Shown here: positions 21,897 through 33,585 of the stretch, piece after piece
Numbering within the stretch: the stretch's first letter is position 1
How the letters are laid out: the number at the start of each line of letters is the position of its first letter
NCBI GenBank assembly: GCA_963971405.1
Contig: OZ020487.1
Coordinates: 43,249,039 to 43,313,038 of the forward strand
Length of the DNA stretch: 64,000 nucleotides
DNA from: Psococerastis gibbosa
Taxonomy: Eukaryota > Arthropoda > Insecta > Psocodea > Psocidae
Direction: 5' to 3'
Position numbers and translations under genes: made by a program
The notes under the pieces: model-generated
What the model was told of the DNA's origin: nothing
Databases searched by the model: none
Seen by the model: only the letters and a program-made list of their open reading frames with translations

Positions 21897-22412
21897 AAAG
21901 CTAGACTGCTAGAGTCGTATCTGTACTTGGTTAAGTCATGTTTTCGCCTTTCAATGCGTCAATAGTAAGCTTGTCTCAGCTTGTCCATTATCGCTAGTAG
22001 CCGGTGTAGCGAACGTATGAACCAGTTTGCCAATGGTCTAAAACTCATACGGAAATAATACAAATAATGTTCGAAATCCATGGGGTCGTTGGCATTGGAC
22101 AAGGGACTTATGGGTCTGGGGGCCGGCTGCCAAACCAAGTTGAATCCAGCGGACCAGAGCAGGTTCAAAGCTGCAGATGACTTGGTTGTGTGCACAGTGC
22201 CGGTAGGGAAACATGGTAGGACTTGTCCTGGTCACCTCCGAACTAATCGTGTGACTTCACTGTGCTTCCCAAGTGGTTCGGAATCCACTATAATCAGGAG
22301 GTCCACTGTCCTATGGGCTGGCATAGGACAGTCAAGTCGGGGTCGCTCTATGGGCCCAAATTTGAGGCCTAAGTCGTTATTAACCCGACGAACACTACTA
22401 CTAATACTACTA
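21897..22412 (+). repeat. Most complete copy of the GTGTGCACAGTGCCG dispersed repeat
   Basis: Contains, in order, the reverse complement of 180-390, CCAAGTTGAATCCAGCGGAC, GTGTGCACAGTGCCGGTAGG, AAGTGGTTCGGAATCCACTA, CTATGGGCCCAAATTTGAGG and a CGACGAACACTACTACTAAT tail. The shared 124-residue open frame is conserved only because the copies are young; no family is recognised. GTGGTTCGGAATCCAC resembles a pol III B box, so a SINE origin is possible. Confidence 0.7.
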
Positions 22413-22469
22413 CTATGGGTCTGGGTCCATAAAAAGTCCTTAAAAAAGAAATAGCAAATAACAATAAGG

Positions 22470-22565
22470 AAAGCTATGTGATGGTCGAAATTTTCGATTT
22501 AGAGATTTCAATGGATTTACACATTTCGATTGAGGTCCCAAAAACGGAAATATCTGTCTGTCCTA
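22470..22565 (+). repeat. GTGACGGTCGAAATTTTCGATT repeat, short copy
   Basis: AAGGAAAGCTATGTGATGG, TCGAAATTTTCGATTTAGAG and ATCTGTCTGTC match 40680-40800; a mirrored copy lies at 38920-39240. Confidence 0.6.
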
Positions 22566-23689
22566 ATCGGTACCTTGCGCCTGTGGGCCGCCACTGCAAA
22601 TGATCGAATCACTCAAGCAGCCTTTCTCTATTCACCGCTATGAAGTAAAATTAGGTACCAACGAAGAGGTTTATTTTACGGACACGCAGGCACAAGGCAG
22701 ACAGAGGGGGGGGGGGGGGAATGTCCCATGGCCCGACATCCAATTATTCTACGGGGTAACACATATACTTTTTAAAAAATTCCCAGGGGGAGAACCCACG
22801 GACCACCACCCACTCATTATTGAATGTAGTGTCACTATGTTATTGTAACATATTCAGAGCCCGGTCGTAGTATATGATCCCAGGGGCGTAAAATTGGGGG
22901 GGGGGCACGGTCCAACTTGCCCCCCCAGCTCCTTTTGATGGGGGCTTGCCCCCCCCCCCCCAGCGGCGAGCATTGTAATAGGTGCTGGTTCATATTTCAT
23001 GGTCCCCTTTGCAGCAATATGAATATAGGCATTCCTTTTTTAGCTTTGTAAAATCTACAGCTATACTTTACTATTATTAAAATGCGTAAAACCCTACTAT
23101 TTTGCTCTTATATTTCCAATTTTTCCTTATCCTGTCTGATGACGTCATAAGGTCTACTTAGTTTTGCCCCCGCCATCATTCTAAAACTTTACGCCTCTGT
23201 ATGATCCCCATAAAATTTGGGACCTTGCTTACGTCCCCTATTTTTCCACTATATATCTATCTATCTACTGTATCAGGTAGCAGTGGCGTACACATAAAAT
23301 ATTTTCGGGAGGGGCCGGGCCCAGATCACCTGCAGCTATCAACGTCTGTTGTGGGCAGAGGACCGATACGACATTGAATTCTTCCAACCGAACCGCTCAT
23401 TGTTGACCTGAATGCCTAAATGTCTGGAAAATTATGCATTGCAACAACTCACGTTAGTTAATTTCGTCTTACACTTATTTCGAGAGGGGCTGGGCCTATG
23501 GGGCCCCCCATATATGATACGCCACTATCAGGTAGTCATTGGCTAGTGCTCGCACGAATCACTATACCGTATAGTACCTAATGACTGTATATAGGTCTCC
23601 CTAGGCACGGTGACTCAACTTTAAGTTTCAATATGTTAGGTGAGTTCTACGTGTAAATATTATTAATAGCTTTTTTTGTTATAAATAAA

Positions 23690-23845
23690 TAAAGACTTTT
23701 TGTTCTATTACTAAGCCAACCTAGCGGAGTTAGGGCTATAAAGCCCTCTCTTACACTCAACAGGGACCGCCTGCTTTACATGCACTCCGAAGCATGGCCA
23801 GAAAATATAGGAAGTGTTGGACTCGAACCAACATCCTTTCGGTTT
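23690..23845 (-). mobile_element. SINE family A copy, truncated head
   Basis: AATAAAGACTTTTTGTTCTA, GGGCTATAAAGCCCTCTC, ACCGCCTGCTTTACATGCAC, then GGACTCGAACCAACATCC; the tRNA-like head stops soon after. Confidence 0.75.
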
Positions 23846-24578
23846 TGTTATACCTAGGTATGCTTTTAACAAAATGATCTGAACGAGTCTATAGATCTGC
23901 CCTGTCGTACTGGAAGGCAGTATTGGGTTGCGTTTGATAATTTGTAGTTATGGGTAAATTGTTGTGGATTTCTCATATCCTCGCCGAGTCCAAAAAATGC
24001 CACTCTCGGGCCAGTGCCTCGTTTCGAAATGAAAGTCGGTTAAAACGGTGAAATTGTTAAATCAAACCGACGAAAATTTGAACTGATTCGGGCCTTTATA
24101 TTATACTCGTACAAAACTATCTTCCTCATGCCTTAACAATCCCATATCAATTTATTTTTATAGTTATATTGGCGTATGGGTTACTAGTAACTATTAGGCC
24201 TAGTCGTTCCGTATTTATATTACAGCGTTTTTTTTCTTCATATTAATTATAAAAAGTACCGGTGCGGTGAGGAAAAGTGAGAAAACGGTTGCGCATGCAT
24301 TAGTGCGTAAATAATGTAAAGCCCCCCCCCCCCCAGGGGTACCCGTAGCCTCACCAAGATTTCTGGTGACAAAGACGTTATGGAGGCGAAATGCATAGCA
24401 TTGACCAAGTACTTTCACAAAAAATATGTTACTCAAATTGCTTAAAACCCCAATATTTCAGATTTATTTTCTCAAAATTTTTCTACGGGGGTGTCCTCGG
24501 GCCCCCTTTTTACTAGGGTATAATATGCGTCAAACCTCACTAATTTGGGAATATGTTTATTCTATTTTGACCCACCAC

Positions 24579-24705
24579 CAGGGACGGTTTCAGAAAAAGT
24601 TTTTTTTTGGGGGGGGGGGGCGGTGGGCTGAAAAATATCGCAAGTCCATTCTATCTAGTATAAAGCTATTTCACCCGGGGGGGGGGGGGCAAGGATCCGT
24701 CCCTG
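24579..24705. mobile_element. hAT-type MITE with poly-G interior
   Basis: Left end CAGGGACGG, right end GGATCCGTCCCTG, flanked by CCCACCAC and CCCACCAA (7 of 8 identical, hAT-like 8-bp duplication). Two long G tracts lie inside. A fragment of another copy follows at 24712-24752. Confidence 0.7.
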
Positions 24706-25519
24706 CCCACCAATTCCCCCCCCCCCCTCCGAAATGAGCTGGATCCGTCCCTTATTATAAGTAGGCATGTAACTTGTTGGTAGTAGCCTACGAGAACTTA
24801 GGTAGGTACTGGTACTGTATTAATTTTTATTTTAAGTTTTACTCTTTTACTTAAACATTAAAATGCTAAAATTCAATATTACTTAGAGCAACAAAAATTA
24901 TTAATTAAAAGTCATTAAATAAGTACATAAATTTACTGGATACGGTCTTGCCCGAGTGAGTACCTACTCATCAAAAGTAACATGAGTAAATACAATGTCA
25001 AAATAGATGCCCAGCTCACTTTGGATACCCCTGATAGCTGTCATTCTCTAAGAAGCTGAACGCCGCCATAAGGAAAGCATTGCAGGCCAAGGCTATAACA
25101 AGGTTGCCGGGCTGAGAGCAAGCACATGGTGGTCTCAGTGCAAGTCCCAAAACTTCGTATAATGCCGGTTGAAGCTCCGCGCGCGTAAGACATAATTTCG
25201 CCCAGAACAGTCTTTTTTATTTTTGTACTGTGTTTTCTAGAAAACCTCGTCATTTTATATTAACAGAAAATAATAGTGTTTCAAAAAAAGATTTAAAAGA
25301 ATTATTTTAAGTGTTTTTCATATTTTCGTAAATGGTCGGTAGTCGATAAGAATTTTAACAAACATCTCAGTGTTTATTGAACTTTTATGTGTTTTTGTTA
25401 ATCATCCACTCTTAATTTAACCATTGTTAATCACTAATTAAAATAATCAAAGGACCTGTTACGGTCTTTTTCATTTTGGCAATAAGTTGGAAGACTGGTA
25501 TAGAAATTTTTGTATAAAA

Positions 25520-25754
25520 ATGCCTGCAAGTCTGTTTGACGGTAACCCACTGGAAAGCGACCGCGCTTTTCAGCTGGCTTTCGAAATGCTGGCTTTAGGA
25601 AATGCCAATGATAATGCGGGCAGTATGATTCCCGATGATTTGGGTCTCAACTACGTTCATATGGAAGACGTACGAAGCAAGAAGAGCCAGAACATGACCG
25701 AGTGTGTGCCGGTACCGAGCTCTGAACATGTCGCTGAGATTGTCGGCCGTCAAG
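25520..25754 (+). CDS. mex3: MEX3-family KH-domain RNA-binding protein, first coding exon (partial)
   Basis: The exon encodes 78 residues plus one base, ending at a donor CAAG|GTAAGT. It starts MPASLF, which resembles the MPSSLF start of vertebrate MEX3, so this ATG was chosen over an in-frame ATG at 25487. The last residues, [20 protein letters not shown], are the near-invariant start of the first KH domain of MEX3 proteins. The GRQG loop that grips RNA is cut by the intron after the first base of the final Gly codon. MEX3 proteins have two KH domains (and a C-terminal RING in many animals) and repress or destabilise target mRNAs in development. The next exon should begin with a CKIKALRAKTNTYIK-like stretch; I did not find one by eye up to 64000, so the rest probably lies outside the window. 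Confidence 0.93.
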
Positions 25755-27160
25755 GTAAGTTTCTAGTCGAAACATTGTTGAAAGCAGTTGTTGCAAACTA
25801 AAGTAACTTAATCTATAGGGTTAATAGATTAGCTCTACAAAATGTTTTTCAAGGTCATCGTACATCAATAATTTACACTTCCCTTCGTAAATTTTGTTTT
25901 GTGTTTTTTTTTAAACAACTAAACCGTACTTGGCAGGCTTCTTACTGTATATTTTGCTGAATTGAAGCACAAAGCAGGTCATAACTTACCAACTTTTTGA
26001 ACTTGGCTTAACTAGTAGATCCTTTCCAAATTTATGCTAGCCTTTTTGAAAGTGGGTACCGGTAATCGACGAACCTACGTGTCTCTTTCCTATGAATGTG
26101 CGAAGGCTAACAAATTGGGATGGATATCATTTTTTAGCTGAACTAGAAATATATTCGAATTGAACCTCGTAAGTGGAGTATTTTCTTAACGTTTGTTAAA
26201 CTATACATTTTGGCTTCTGCTCTTCATTATCAATTAGGTAATACTTGATAAAATCATTTAGCGTGATTTTTTATGGGTCACCCTAAGGAGAGATAAAAAG
26301 TGGATCTTAACCCGGGTTCGTACACTTCCAAGCTCTAGCATGCTTTAGTCAGGAACATGTCGAGCAGCTGCGTTCTCCCCTAGACATACAAGGACGACTC
26401 AACTAACCAAATCCTTTGGGATAGGGTAAAACCTGACATCTGACGAATCGTCCACTGAATTTAATTGGCAGGCGATAGGGTGTTCCCAGGACCGAACGAT
26501 ATTTTCCTCATAACCAGTATGCACTAACAGGGCTTTAACTCAAACCATGCTCAATTACTAAATTTTATAGCTTGAAACCGACAAGGGCCCATCGTAAAAT
26601 CATACGTACAATTCTGCGAACAATAAATTTTTACTGTTTAGCCCTTGTAGCAACTCATCTTGCCATATCGATGACCTGCATGGGTACATCCTACTTTTCT
26701 TCTTATAAGCCAATTCTACTAGTTCTATATTGCAATGGAACAGTGATCAACGAGGCTGTAGCCAGGATTTTTTCGGGGGGGGGGGGGGGGGTCAGAAATT
26801 TCATTGGATATGAGTGGTTTTTATTTTTCCTCTAAAATCCTATTCTATATTCTAGTATGAAGCCATTTCATTTGGGGGGGGGGGGGGTTGAGCCCAACCT
26901 GGCTACAGCCTTGATGGTCAAAGAGAGGATTCTCTACTAGTCAAGTCCTCACTCAGAAATAACCCACGAGTGGGTAGACAGCGTTTTTTTACGGCCGAAG
27001 TTGTGTCATGATAATATACAACTCAAAATCAAAGTAGCCTTGCTCACTCATTTCGATGGTGATGTGTATTTTCTTCTGGTGTAGGCACAAGATTTTGGGT
27101 CTAATTTGCATATTGCCATGAACTACGCTTTTCCTTAGTCTCTGCATGCATTGAATTAAA
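25755..27160 (+). other. Start of the long first intron of mex3
   Basis: No coding exon is seen here. The stretch is AT-rich and unique-looking up to about 26750, where two poly-G tracts (26776 and 26876) flank about 100 bp ending in wording shared with other CCTGGCTAC-type fragments in this window. A 27-kb minisatellite follows. Confidence 0.4.
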
Positions 27161-27960
27161 AAATAAATATGGCTAACCCTTCTATTCTTCAGTGGCCTTC
27201 TAATCGTTTAAACCTACTGGTGCCCACTCAGTTTTTAAACAATCAATCCCCCGAGTTTTTAATTCGTATTTCGCTCATATTGCCTGCCTCGGCGCAGTCA
27301 TTCCCCCTTTTCACTCCTGCGTCGTAATTAGTTTTTGCAATTTTAGTTAGATGAGTCGTTTACATTGTCTTATCCAGATCCAGTTCCGTTCATATACTTC
27401 TCTGCTGGAGAGGCGAGGAGCCTCCTGTGTTTAACTTGCGCTCTTTCTAGGCCATTTTGGTGCCCTCCCAAAGCCCCAACAGTCGTTCCCCAGCTGCACC
27501 TGCGTCGCAGTTCGCTCTCATTACCATTTTGGTTGGATGACTCGTTTATTGTCCCTTTCCGTCCAATTATTCGTGTGCTGGAGACCTGGAGAAAAGGACT
27601 TTCCTATTCTTCAGCAGTCTTACTCGTCATCCTTTCGGTAGCTCCAACAGCCGTTCCCCCTTTTGCTCCTATGCGTCGCAGTTCGCTCGCATTACCATTT
27701 TGGTTGGATTACTCGTTTATTGTCCCTTTCCGTTCAATTATTCATGTGCTGGGGACCTGGAGAAGAGGAGCCTTGCATTCTTCAGCAGTCTTTTACTCGT
27801 CAGCCTTTCGGTGCCCCCAATGCTCCAGCCGTCGTTCCCCCTGTTGCTCCTATGCGTCGCAGTTCGCTCTCATTACCATTCTGGTTGGATGACTCGTTTA
27901 TTGTCCCTTTCCGTCCATTTATTCTTGTGCTGGAGGCACTGGAGGAAGAGGTGGGTAGTC
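27160..27960 (+). repeat. Minisatellite, about 171-183 bp unit, four recognisable units
   Basis: The anchor CGTCGCAGTTCGCTC occurs at 27503, 27674 and 27855, and a diverged form at 27320, giving spacings of 183, 171 and 181 bp. Each unit carries ATTACCATTTTGGTTGGAT, GACTCGTTTATTGTCCCTTT, GTGCTGGAGACCTGGAG and TTCTTCAGCAGTC. Open frames cross the units in three phases, so coding is not favoured. Confidence 0.85.
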
Positions 27961-28419
27961 AGGTTCAATAGTCTCGTTGAGGTCACTGCGTTATCGTCAC
28001 TGCCAAGGCTATAAGGCAATTATTACATGCCGAGACGTTCACTTCTTGTTGCGGTCTACTCGCGCAAATCCTTCAGCCGGTACAATGTTACGTATAAAAC
28101 TATAAGTACTGTAGTACCCGGCGTAGTTGGAGTTGATGAAACTGGACTAATGAAACTGAAAGTCGAGGTTTGAGAGTCGATAGGAAATGAATTGGCTGTG
28201 CCGAACACCCGAAGCTTAAGGGTACCTTCGGTGACAAAGCTGCTGAGGGTGTGCGGAATTAGGTCTGTAAAGAGAATCCTCCACATTTCCACGGGTCTAA
28301 ACTTGACTGGTTGTCTGGCAGCATTCTTCACTAGCGGTCAAACGGACGATCGCCCGCAAGCCTTTCAAATTTCTTGGCATAGCGAGTGGGGGCGTGGGAA
28401 CTCCCCCGGGTAAAGAAGA

Positions 28420-28565
28420 AACACAGATACAAATATGATAACACGACAAGTCTCTAGGCCTAAAACCTGGCAGGGGGTCTGGTCATAGGAGACTTGTGAA
28501 ATTCCAAATATATTTTGGTGGGAAACGGATGTCCCATCGCTACTATGTATAACTCTAGCCCCGCC
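28420..28565. mobile_element. Diverged MITE of the GAGAGAT/GGACATTC family
   Basis: CTGGTCATAGGAGACTTGTG, CCAAATATATTTTGGTGGG and GAAACGGATGTCCCATC match, in order, the right half of the elements at 31.4-31.75 kb. The left inverted end is not clear. Confidence 0.45.
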
Positions 28566-28939
28566 GTTGAAGTTAAGTACGCATATGGCCGGAAGTGGTT
28601 GGTTGACACCTGTCTCTGGCAGAGGACCGGTGTTGTCAAACATTGGCATGGTGGTAATTGGTAGGTGACGTGGACCGGCTGGGTCAAGACTCTCGCACCA
28701 AGGCCGGTCCCCCCATTGCGAAATTCTCGCGCCAAAACTGGAGGTCAGGCGCCCGGCTGGTTCCGCATCCACTGACACCATTCCGAGCCCGCGCTTTTTT
28801 TGGCGCACGTGGTGTTCGGGGGCTCCGGTTGACTGTGAGTTGAGTAATCCGACCGACCAGTGTTGACATCTCATGATTTGTGTGATTGGTCTCCGTGTGT
28901 TTCTATTCACCCCTCTGCGGGCGTACTATGGCGTGTATT

Positions 28940-29110
28940 TTTAATCTTAAGCTGGGATTAAAAATGTAAACAAGATAATTTTAGAATGGAAAGTGCTATG
29001 CATAGTTTTTTTTTAACCCCAAGAATTAGTCAATATAATATAAGCATCGTAGTAGGCCCGCTGGTGTTCCTTTTTGCTATGGTGCTGTAATTGTTTCGAG
29101 CTATTTACAG
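28940..29110. repeat. Dispersed repeat, TTAAAAATGCAAACAAGATA family, copy 2
   Basis: Collinear with 3245-3440 up to GTAGGCCCGCTG. Confidence 0.55.
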
Positions 29111-29236
29111 AGTAGGAAGTTGAATCCGACGAATACTTATGAATGGTTATTTCGAAATTTGGCTCATCTGTTAAAAACTGTTGCCGACCCCTGGCCTGTG
29201 GCCATGACCTTCTTGCCGCGGGTAGTTAAAAAATTT

Positions 29237-29310
29237 CCCCTAGAGTCTCGAACCGCGACCTTTCGTTCTGTAGTCGAGTTAACTACTAAGCTGACACCCA
29301 GAATATTCAA
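29237..29310 (-). mobile_element. tRNA-like head of a third SINE type
   Basis: The minus strand reads TAGTAGTTAACTCGACTAC, an A-box-like arm, then CGCGGTTCGAGACTC, a B-box. Arms do not fold into a full cloverleaf by eye, so a SINE relic is preferred over a tRNA gene. Confidence 0.45.
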
Positions 29311-29599
29311 CCATGCGTAGAGCCTATTTGTACAGGTACATAAAATATCTGAGACTTCTCATCAGTTGACCTTTGCATACTGGAGTATACAGGTATTAAT
29401 TTGTTATTGAAGATGTTCCGATTAGTTTGGAACGTTCCAGCGGGTGACTAAGGAATTGTCGGGAATGAATGACCTCGGGCCGGGCGATGTCTGGGACCTG
29501 GGCGACCCACGCCTTGCCGTCGCTCTGTACCTACGCCGATGATGTCCGCTTGTCTTCGCCCGCCAATTGTGTGGCCCCTTCGGTGTCAAAATCTGTGGT

Positions 29600-30262
29600 T
29601 GCAACTTAGATTGCGAATGGTGAAATGTTATCTGTTCCTAATCGTTTTATATGGTATGGAGGGATGGACTTTGATACAAGCTATGGAGAACAGAATCAGT
29701 ACATTTGAAATGTGGGTGTACAGACGAATGCTGTTGCGCATATCCTGGGGGATAGTGTACCTAATGCTGAGGTCCCGAGGCGAATGGATACAGTTGCCGC
29801 TGACAGTTAGGAAACGGAAACTAACATACTTAGAACATTGGCCTATAGAAAGGAACTTCTACCAGTCCTTTTGCAACTTCATATTATAGCTATGCCAAGA
29901 TGTAGACAAATAAGCATCTCATTGCGTCCCTGCATTGATGGCTGTACTCGATTGTTGAGTGATGTATCCGTAGAAATGTGTGATCTCTACGCGGTATACC
30001 TAGAACCTACGATAGTAGCTGAAAACAAGAGAGCCCGTATCTGGTGGCTAAGGTACGTGGAACGAATGCCAGGCAATAGAGCTGCAAGAGCAGCCTTATA
30101 CACGGTGTCCCAAGGGAAAAGACGATTGGGACAACCACGGATGCGATGGGTGGACGACGTCGAGGTGGATCTGCTGGCGACCCCTGGCGTCAATGACTGG
30201 CGAAGGACCGCGCAGGCTGGCGCGAAGTGGCTGAGCCTAGGAGTAACTAGAAGCAAACTTAA
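29600..30262 (+). pseudogene. RTE/CR1-like LINE 3' ORF remnant
   Basis: Frame pieces read CYLFLIVLYGMEGWTLIQAM and ENRISTFEMWVYRRML (29625-29745), then ARIWWLRYVERMPGN (30028-30072) and GQPRMRWVDDVEVDL, ending NDWRRTAQAGAKW near 30230. The unit is broken by frameshifts and a gap between the two blocks, and the RT core is absent. Confidence 0.85.
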
Positions 30263-30784
30263 TGATAGCTCTACGATCAAGATTTCTAGGAAATTCGATT
30301 TTGTCCAAATAACGGGTAGTAGTAGATTTGCTGTCAAATCTAGGCAGCTAAGGCTATACATAGGTACATTGTGCCTGGAGATGGAAGGAATTTTTAGGAT
30401 AAACAAGGGTGCCCATTAAAATGTGTTATCTTTTCTACCTGACACGCATTCTTGTCGGCCTCGTATTATTTACCCCTTGTGGAGTTCCGAAAATAAACCC
30501 TAATATGATGGTTGATCTGCCGAAGACGACCGGCCGCTGGTGGTTAATTTTGCCATTGGTAAAAACTAGTTTTGAGATTAGATTTGAAGGGTCTTTTTCA
30601 ATTTCTATTAATCCCGCTTGTAAAGGTACATCGTGTTGTTGCTAAATTGTTTACATAGGTACTGTAGGTACCTACTTCTTTGATATTCCTACCTTTTTTC
30701 GGGGTTTTTCTTAGAATCGCCCTCGCTGTGTGAGGGCTGTTTGCTGGCCTACTTATAACAGCTTCTTTGATAATTCTCTCTCTT

Positions 30785-31130
30785 TTCCCCGCCCAGTATT
30801 CCCTGGACAAGGAGCTTTATATTAAACAATACAATACATATTACATTTACCAGCAATGTTGTCCTTAAAATCCCAATGCAATTACGTAATGTGCTACAAT
30901 AATTTAAATAGTATTGTCCTCATTGGGGATGCTGCAAAAATATGGCATTATCATGTAATAATAATATTTATTGGGGAAAAATGTATATACAGTGAGATTA
31001 CACCTAACCGTACATATCAACGATAGATTAATTGAAATTAATCCGAGTATCAGACGTTTGAATTTATCTACGCTTTATATGATTCTCCATTTCAATTTTC
31101 AAATTCATAATTGAATACCATTCTGAAGTT
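30785..31130. repeat. Dispersed repeat, CCCAGTATTCCCTGGACAAG family
   Basis: CCCAGTATTCCCTGGACAAG followed by TACAATACATA recurs at 37704-37755. The second part, GATACAGCGAGATTA-type words with TATCAA(C/T)GATAG, matches 43345-43480. Probably a retroposon 3' end. Confidence 0.45.
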
Positions 31131-31386
31131 ATGACCTCACCCTAGCATAATGTATAATAATGTTATTATTGTAAAACCCCTGGGGCTGTTGTCGCGAAAT
31201 GTTATGGAATACATAAATAATTAAATAGAATATTATATGATATTTACACGTTTTGGCATAAGACTGATTAGAAATCCTGTGAACGTAGTAGGCAGGTGTC
31301 TGCATGAGTGCCGAAAATAACCATCTTTAACAGATTGGCCAGGATATTCTGGGCCTTAACATCCAAGGTAACTGAGGCCCGGTTTA

Positions 31387-31751
31387 GGTAGAATAATATA
31401 TAAGAGAGATTGGACATTCGAGACCGCCTAAATTATTTTTTGAATCCTGCGGTCACCTACGTCTTTGGCTGGTCATAGGGAGACGTGGCGGGTGGTCCTA
31501 AAAAGTAAAAAATATATTTTTTGGCGGGAAGCGAATGTCCTATCTCTCCTATGTAGAACTCTAGCTTAAGGTAGAATAATATATAAGAGAGATTGGACAT
31601 TCCAGACCGCCTAAATTATTTTTTGAATCCTGTGGTCACCTACGTCTTTGGCTGGTCATAGAGACGTGGCGGGTGGCCCTAGAAAGTCAAAAAATATATT
31701 TTTTTGGCGGGAAGCGAATGTCCTATCTCTCCTATGTAGAACTCTAGCTTA
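31387..31751. mobile_element. Two MITE copies in direct tandem, 183-bp period
   Basis: GGTAGAATAATATATAAGAG starts at 31387 and again at 31570; each unit ends TAGAACTCTAGCTTAAGGT. Each unit is itself an inverted-repeat element: GAGAGATTGGACATTC left, GAATGTCCTATCTCTC right. The copies differ at few positions, so the duplication is recent. Confidence 0.85.
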
Positions 31752-32149
31752 AGGTGTCAACGCGAAAAAGGCTAGTGATAATCACGTCTTATTACTTACA
31801 TATCTTGATAGTTGTAATAGGCCTTGCGTCTCAGCCTCAAATCAGGTCCAGCCCAAGTATGATCTTTCAGAAGCCTATCAAGTATCAGGTTTGTTTGAGG
31901 TTAAGCCTGTGGAATTTTAAATTTATGAACAGTTTTAAATTGACTACTTTAATACATTTTAACCCTAATTAATCTAATAATACCCTTAGTAAAAAGGTGT
32001 TTGTTTGTCTCCCTCCTTAAGACGAAGTACTAAAGACAAGTGCAAACCTCCAACAGCTGATAAAATAGTAATCGTAGAGCTACCAAAAAGTCTTTTTAAG
32101 AACTTTTACGCGCATTTTGGCGTAGTTCCTCTTTCTAAGTGCACCGGAT

Positions 32150-32545
32150 GCCGGGCTACAGACCCCCAAGAGCCGTGTGGGCAGCAATCCGCCTCGGAAG
32201 ACCAAGAGGAAGACCTAGGCGAAGATGGGTGGACCAGATGCCAAGGCAAGGTGGTAGCGTGCTTGTACTTGTGCGAGTCTCTGCGCGCCATGCGATCGGA
32301 GACGTGTCGTAGCTCAGCACAAGTATTAATTTACTCATTGAGGCGACTGAAGAGGTCAATCGAATACATTCATTAAATTGTTTGTATGCGATTAACCTTT
32401 TTTTAACACGAAAGAAAAGAAAAAAAGTTCCAGGAGGAGCAGCAGATTGGACAGTGGCTGCTGAGGATCGGCAAAGATGGACGGAAATTGTCAGAGCGGC
32501 AAATGTCCCCCTGGGCTTATCGCGCCTAATTAAGTAAGTCAAGCC
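32150..32545 (+). pseudogene. LINE remnant split by a SINE insertion
   Basis: 32170-32245 reads RLGRPRGRPRRRWVDQMPRQ, a typical post-RT motif of RTE/CR1-like elements, and 32430-32510 resumes with VPGGAADWTVAAEDRQRW. Between them lies a SINE family B copy (about 32250-32425). Confidence 0.75.
32250..32425 (+). mobile_element. SINE family B copy inside a LINE remnant
   Basis: CAAGGTGGTAGCGTGCTTGT, GCGATCGGAGACGTGTCG, CTGAAGAGGTCAATCGAATA, CATTCATTAAATTGTTTGTA, then TTAACCTTTTTTT. The tRNA-like head seen at 62832 is missing. Confidence 0.8.
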
Positions 32546-33269
32546 TCTTTCTAACACCGATCAAAATTGATATGTGCAAAAAACTGTTGAGGACGACATC
32601 TGGAGGAGTTTCAAAACTGTGACAAGCCGGTTCTGTGACGACCGCATAAATGTTATGGTGAAATTCGACTCCGTATAAAAACGCGTTTTCCCGATTTACT
32701 CCTAACCGATATCTATGGTATCCTTAAACCATGTACCAATAATTGCAGCCTTGCCCTTCGATACCTGAAAGAGCCCAGGCACATCGACCAAACACGTGGC
32801 AACATGTTACGCAACAATTGTCTATGAACCTAACTCGAGGTACTCCAAATGTCCTGCGGACCTACGGGCGATGGAGGGCAGGCAGCATGTGATTCCCACA
32901 ATTTAGATTTCGTCCCACATCCGCCCCCCTGTAATCAAGGCTAGGCCCGTACCTGGCTGGAATGCGCCTCTCGACAATGTTGCTATGGAAGCCTGGAAAT
33001 GGAAAATCACGAGGAAAGGGTCAAGATCCTACTGGCTTGCTGGACGCTGGTGATCTTCGATGGTACGATGGTAGCTCTTCGGCTATCGCGCATTTCCCCT
33101 GCCGACTTGACTTTTCCTTTCGTTTGCGCCGACCTGTGTGTACCTGTGAGGTCGATGTCTTTCGCTTTTGCATATGGTATGGCTTTTGTTCCTTTCGCTT
33201 ATTGGCATTTTCTTCCTGTGAAGAAGAAACTGGGAATCTTTGACAAATTTGTTTTGCAAAATTTCAATA

Positions 33270-33335
33270 GCTCTTTCTATTGTAAAATTATCTTGTTTAC
33301 ATTTTTAATCCCAGGTTAAGATTAAAAATAATCGC
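33270..33335. repeat. Dispersed repeat, TTAAAAATGCAAACAAGATA family, inverted partial copy
   Basis: AAATTATCTTGTTTACATTT then TTAATCCCAGGTTAAGATT is the reverse complement of 3262-3300. Confidence 0.5.
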
Positions 33336-33585
33336 CATAGAACGCCCACTGTTAGCATTCGTTCCCGTTGATGGAGTAGCCACTGAACAACCGTCCCACA
33401 AATTTGCCAATACCTATCAGCCAAGAGATTAACCTACGATCAGTCGCTTTACAAGACATTACAGCCAGAACTTTCCGTTCTATAGTAAATATTCAACATG
33501 AGGTGTCATGATTCAGAAGACTGCTGTTTTGTTACAAATCATGATTAGGGAAACTGCATTTTCTTGATTAACATACTGTACGTAC

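Noticed and set aside
22080..22454. 124-residue ORF
   Set aside because: It lies wholly inside a dispersed repeat whose other copies break the frame.
25487..25519. Upstream in-frame ATG of mex3
   Set aside because: The MPASLF start at 25520 matches the conserved MEX3 N-terminus; the 11 extra residues are more likely 5' untranslated sequence.
27365..28014. Overlapping ORFs of 102-175 residues
   Set aside because: They are products of the 171-183 bp minisatellite read in three phases.
28365..28910. 181-residue minus-strand ORF, the longest in the window with 29838-30419
   Set aside because: It overlaps a MITE remnant and a GC-rich stretch, has several competing frames on both strands, and shows no recognisable domain or splice context.
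29987..30406. 139-residue minus-strand ORF
   Set aside because: Antisense shadow of the LINE remnant on the plus strand.
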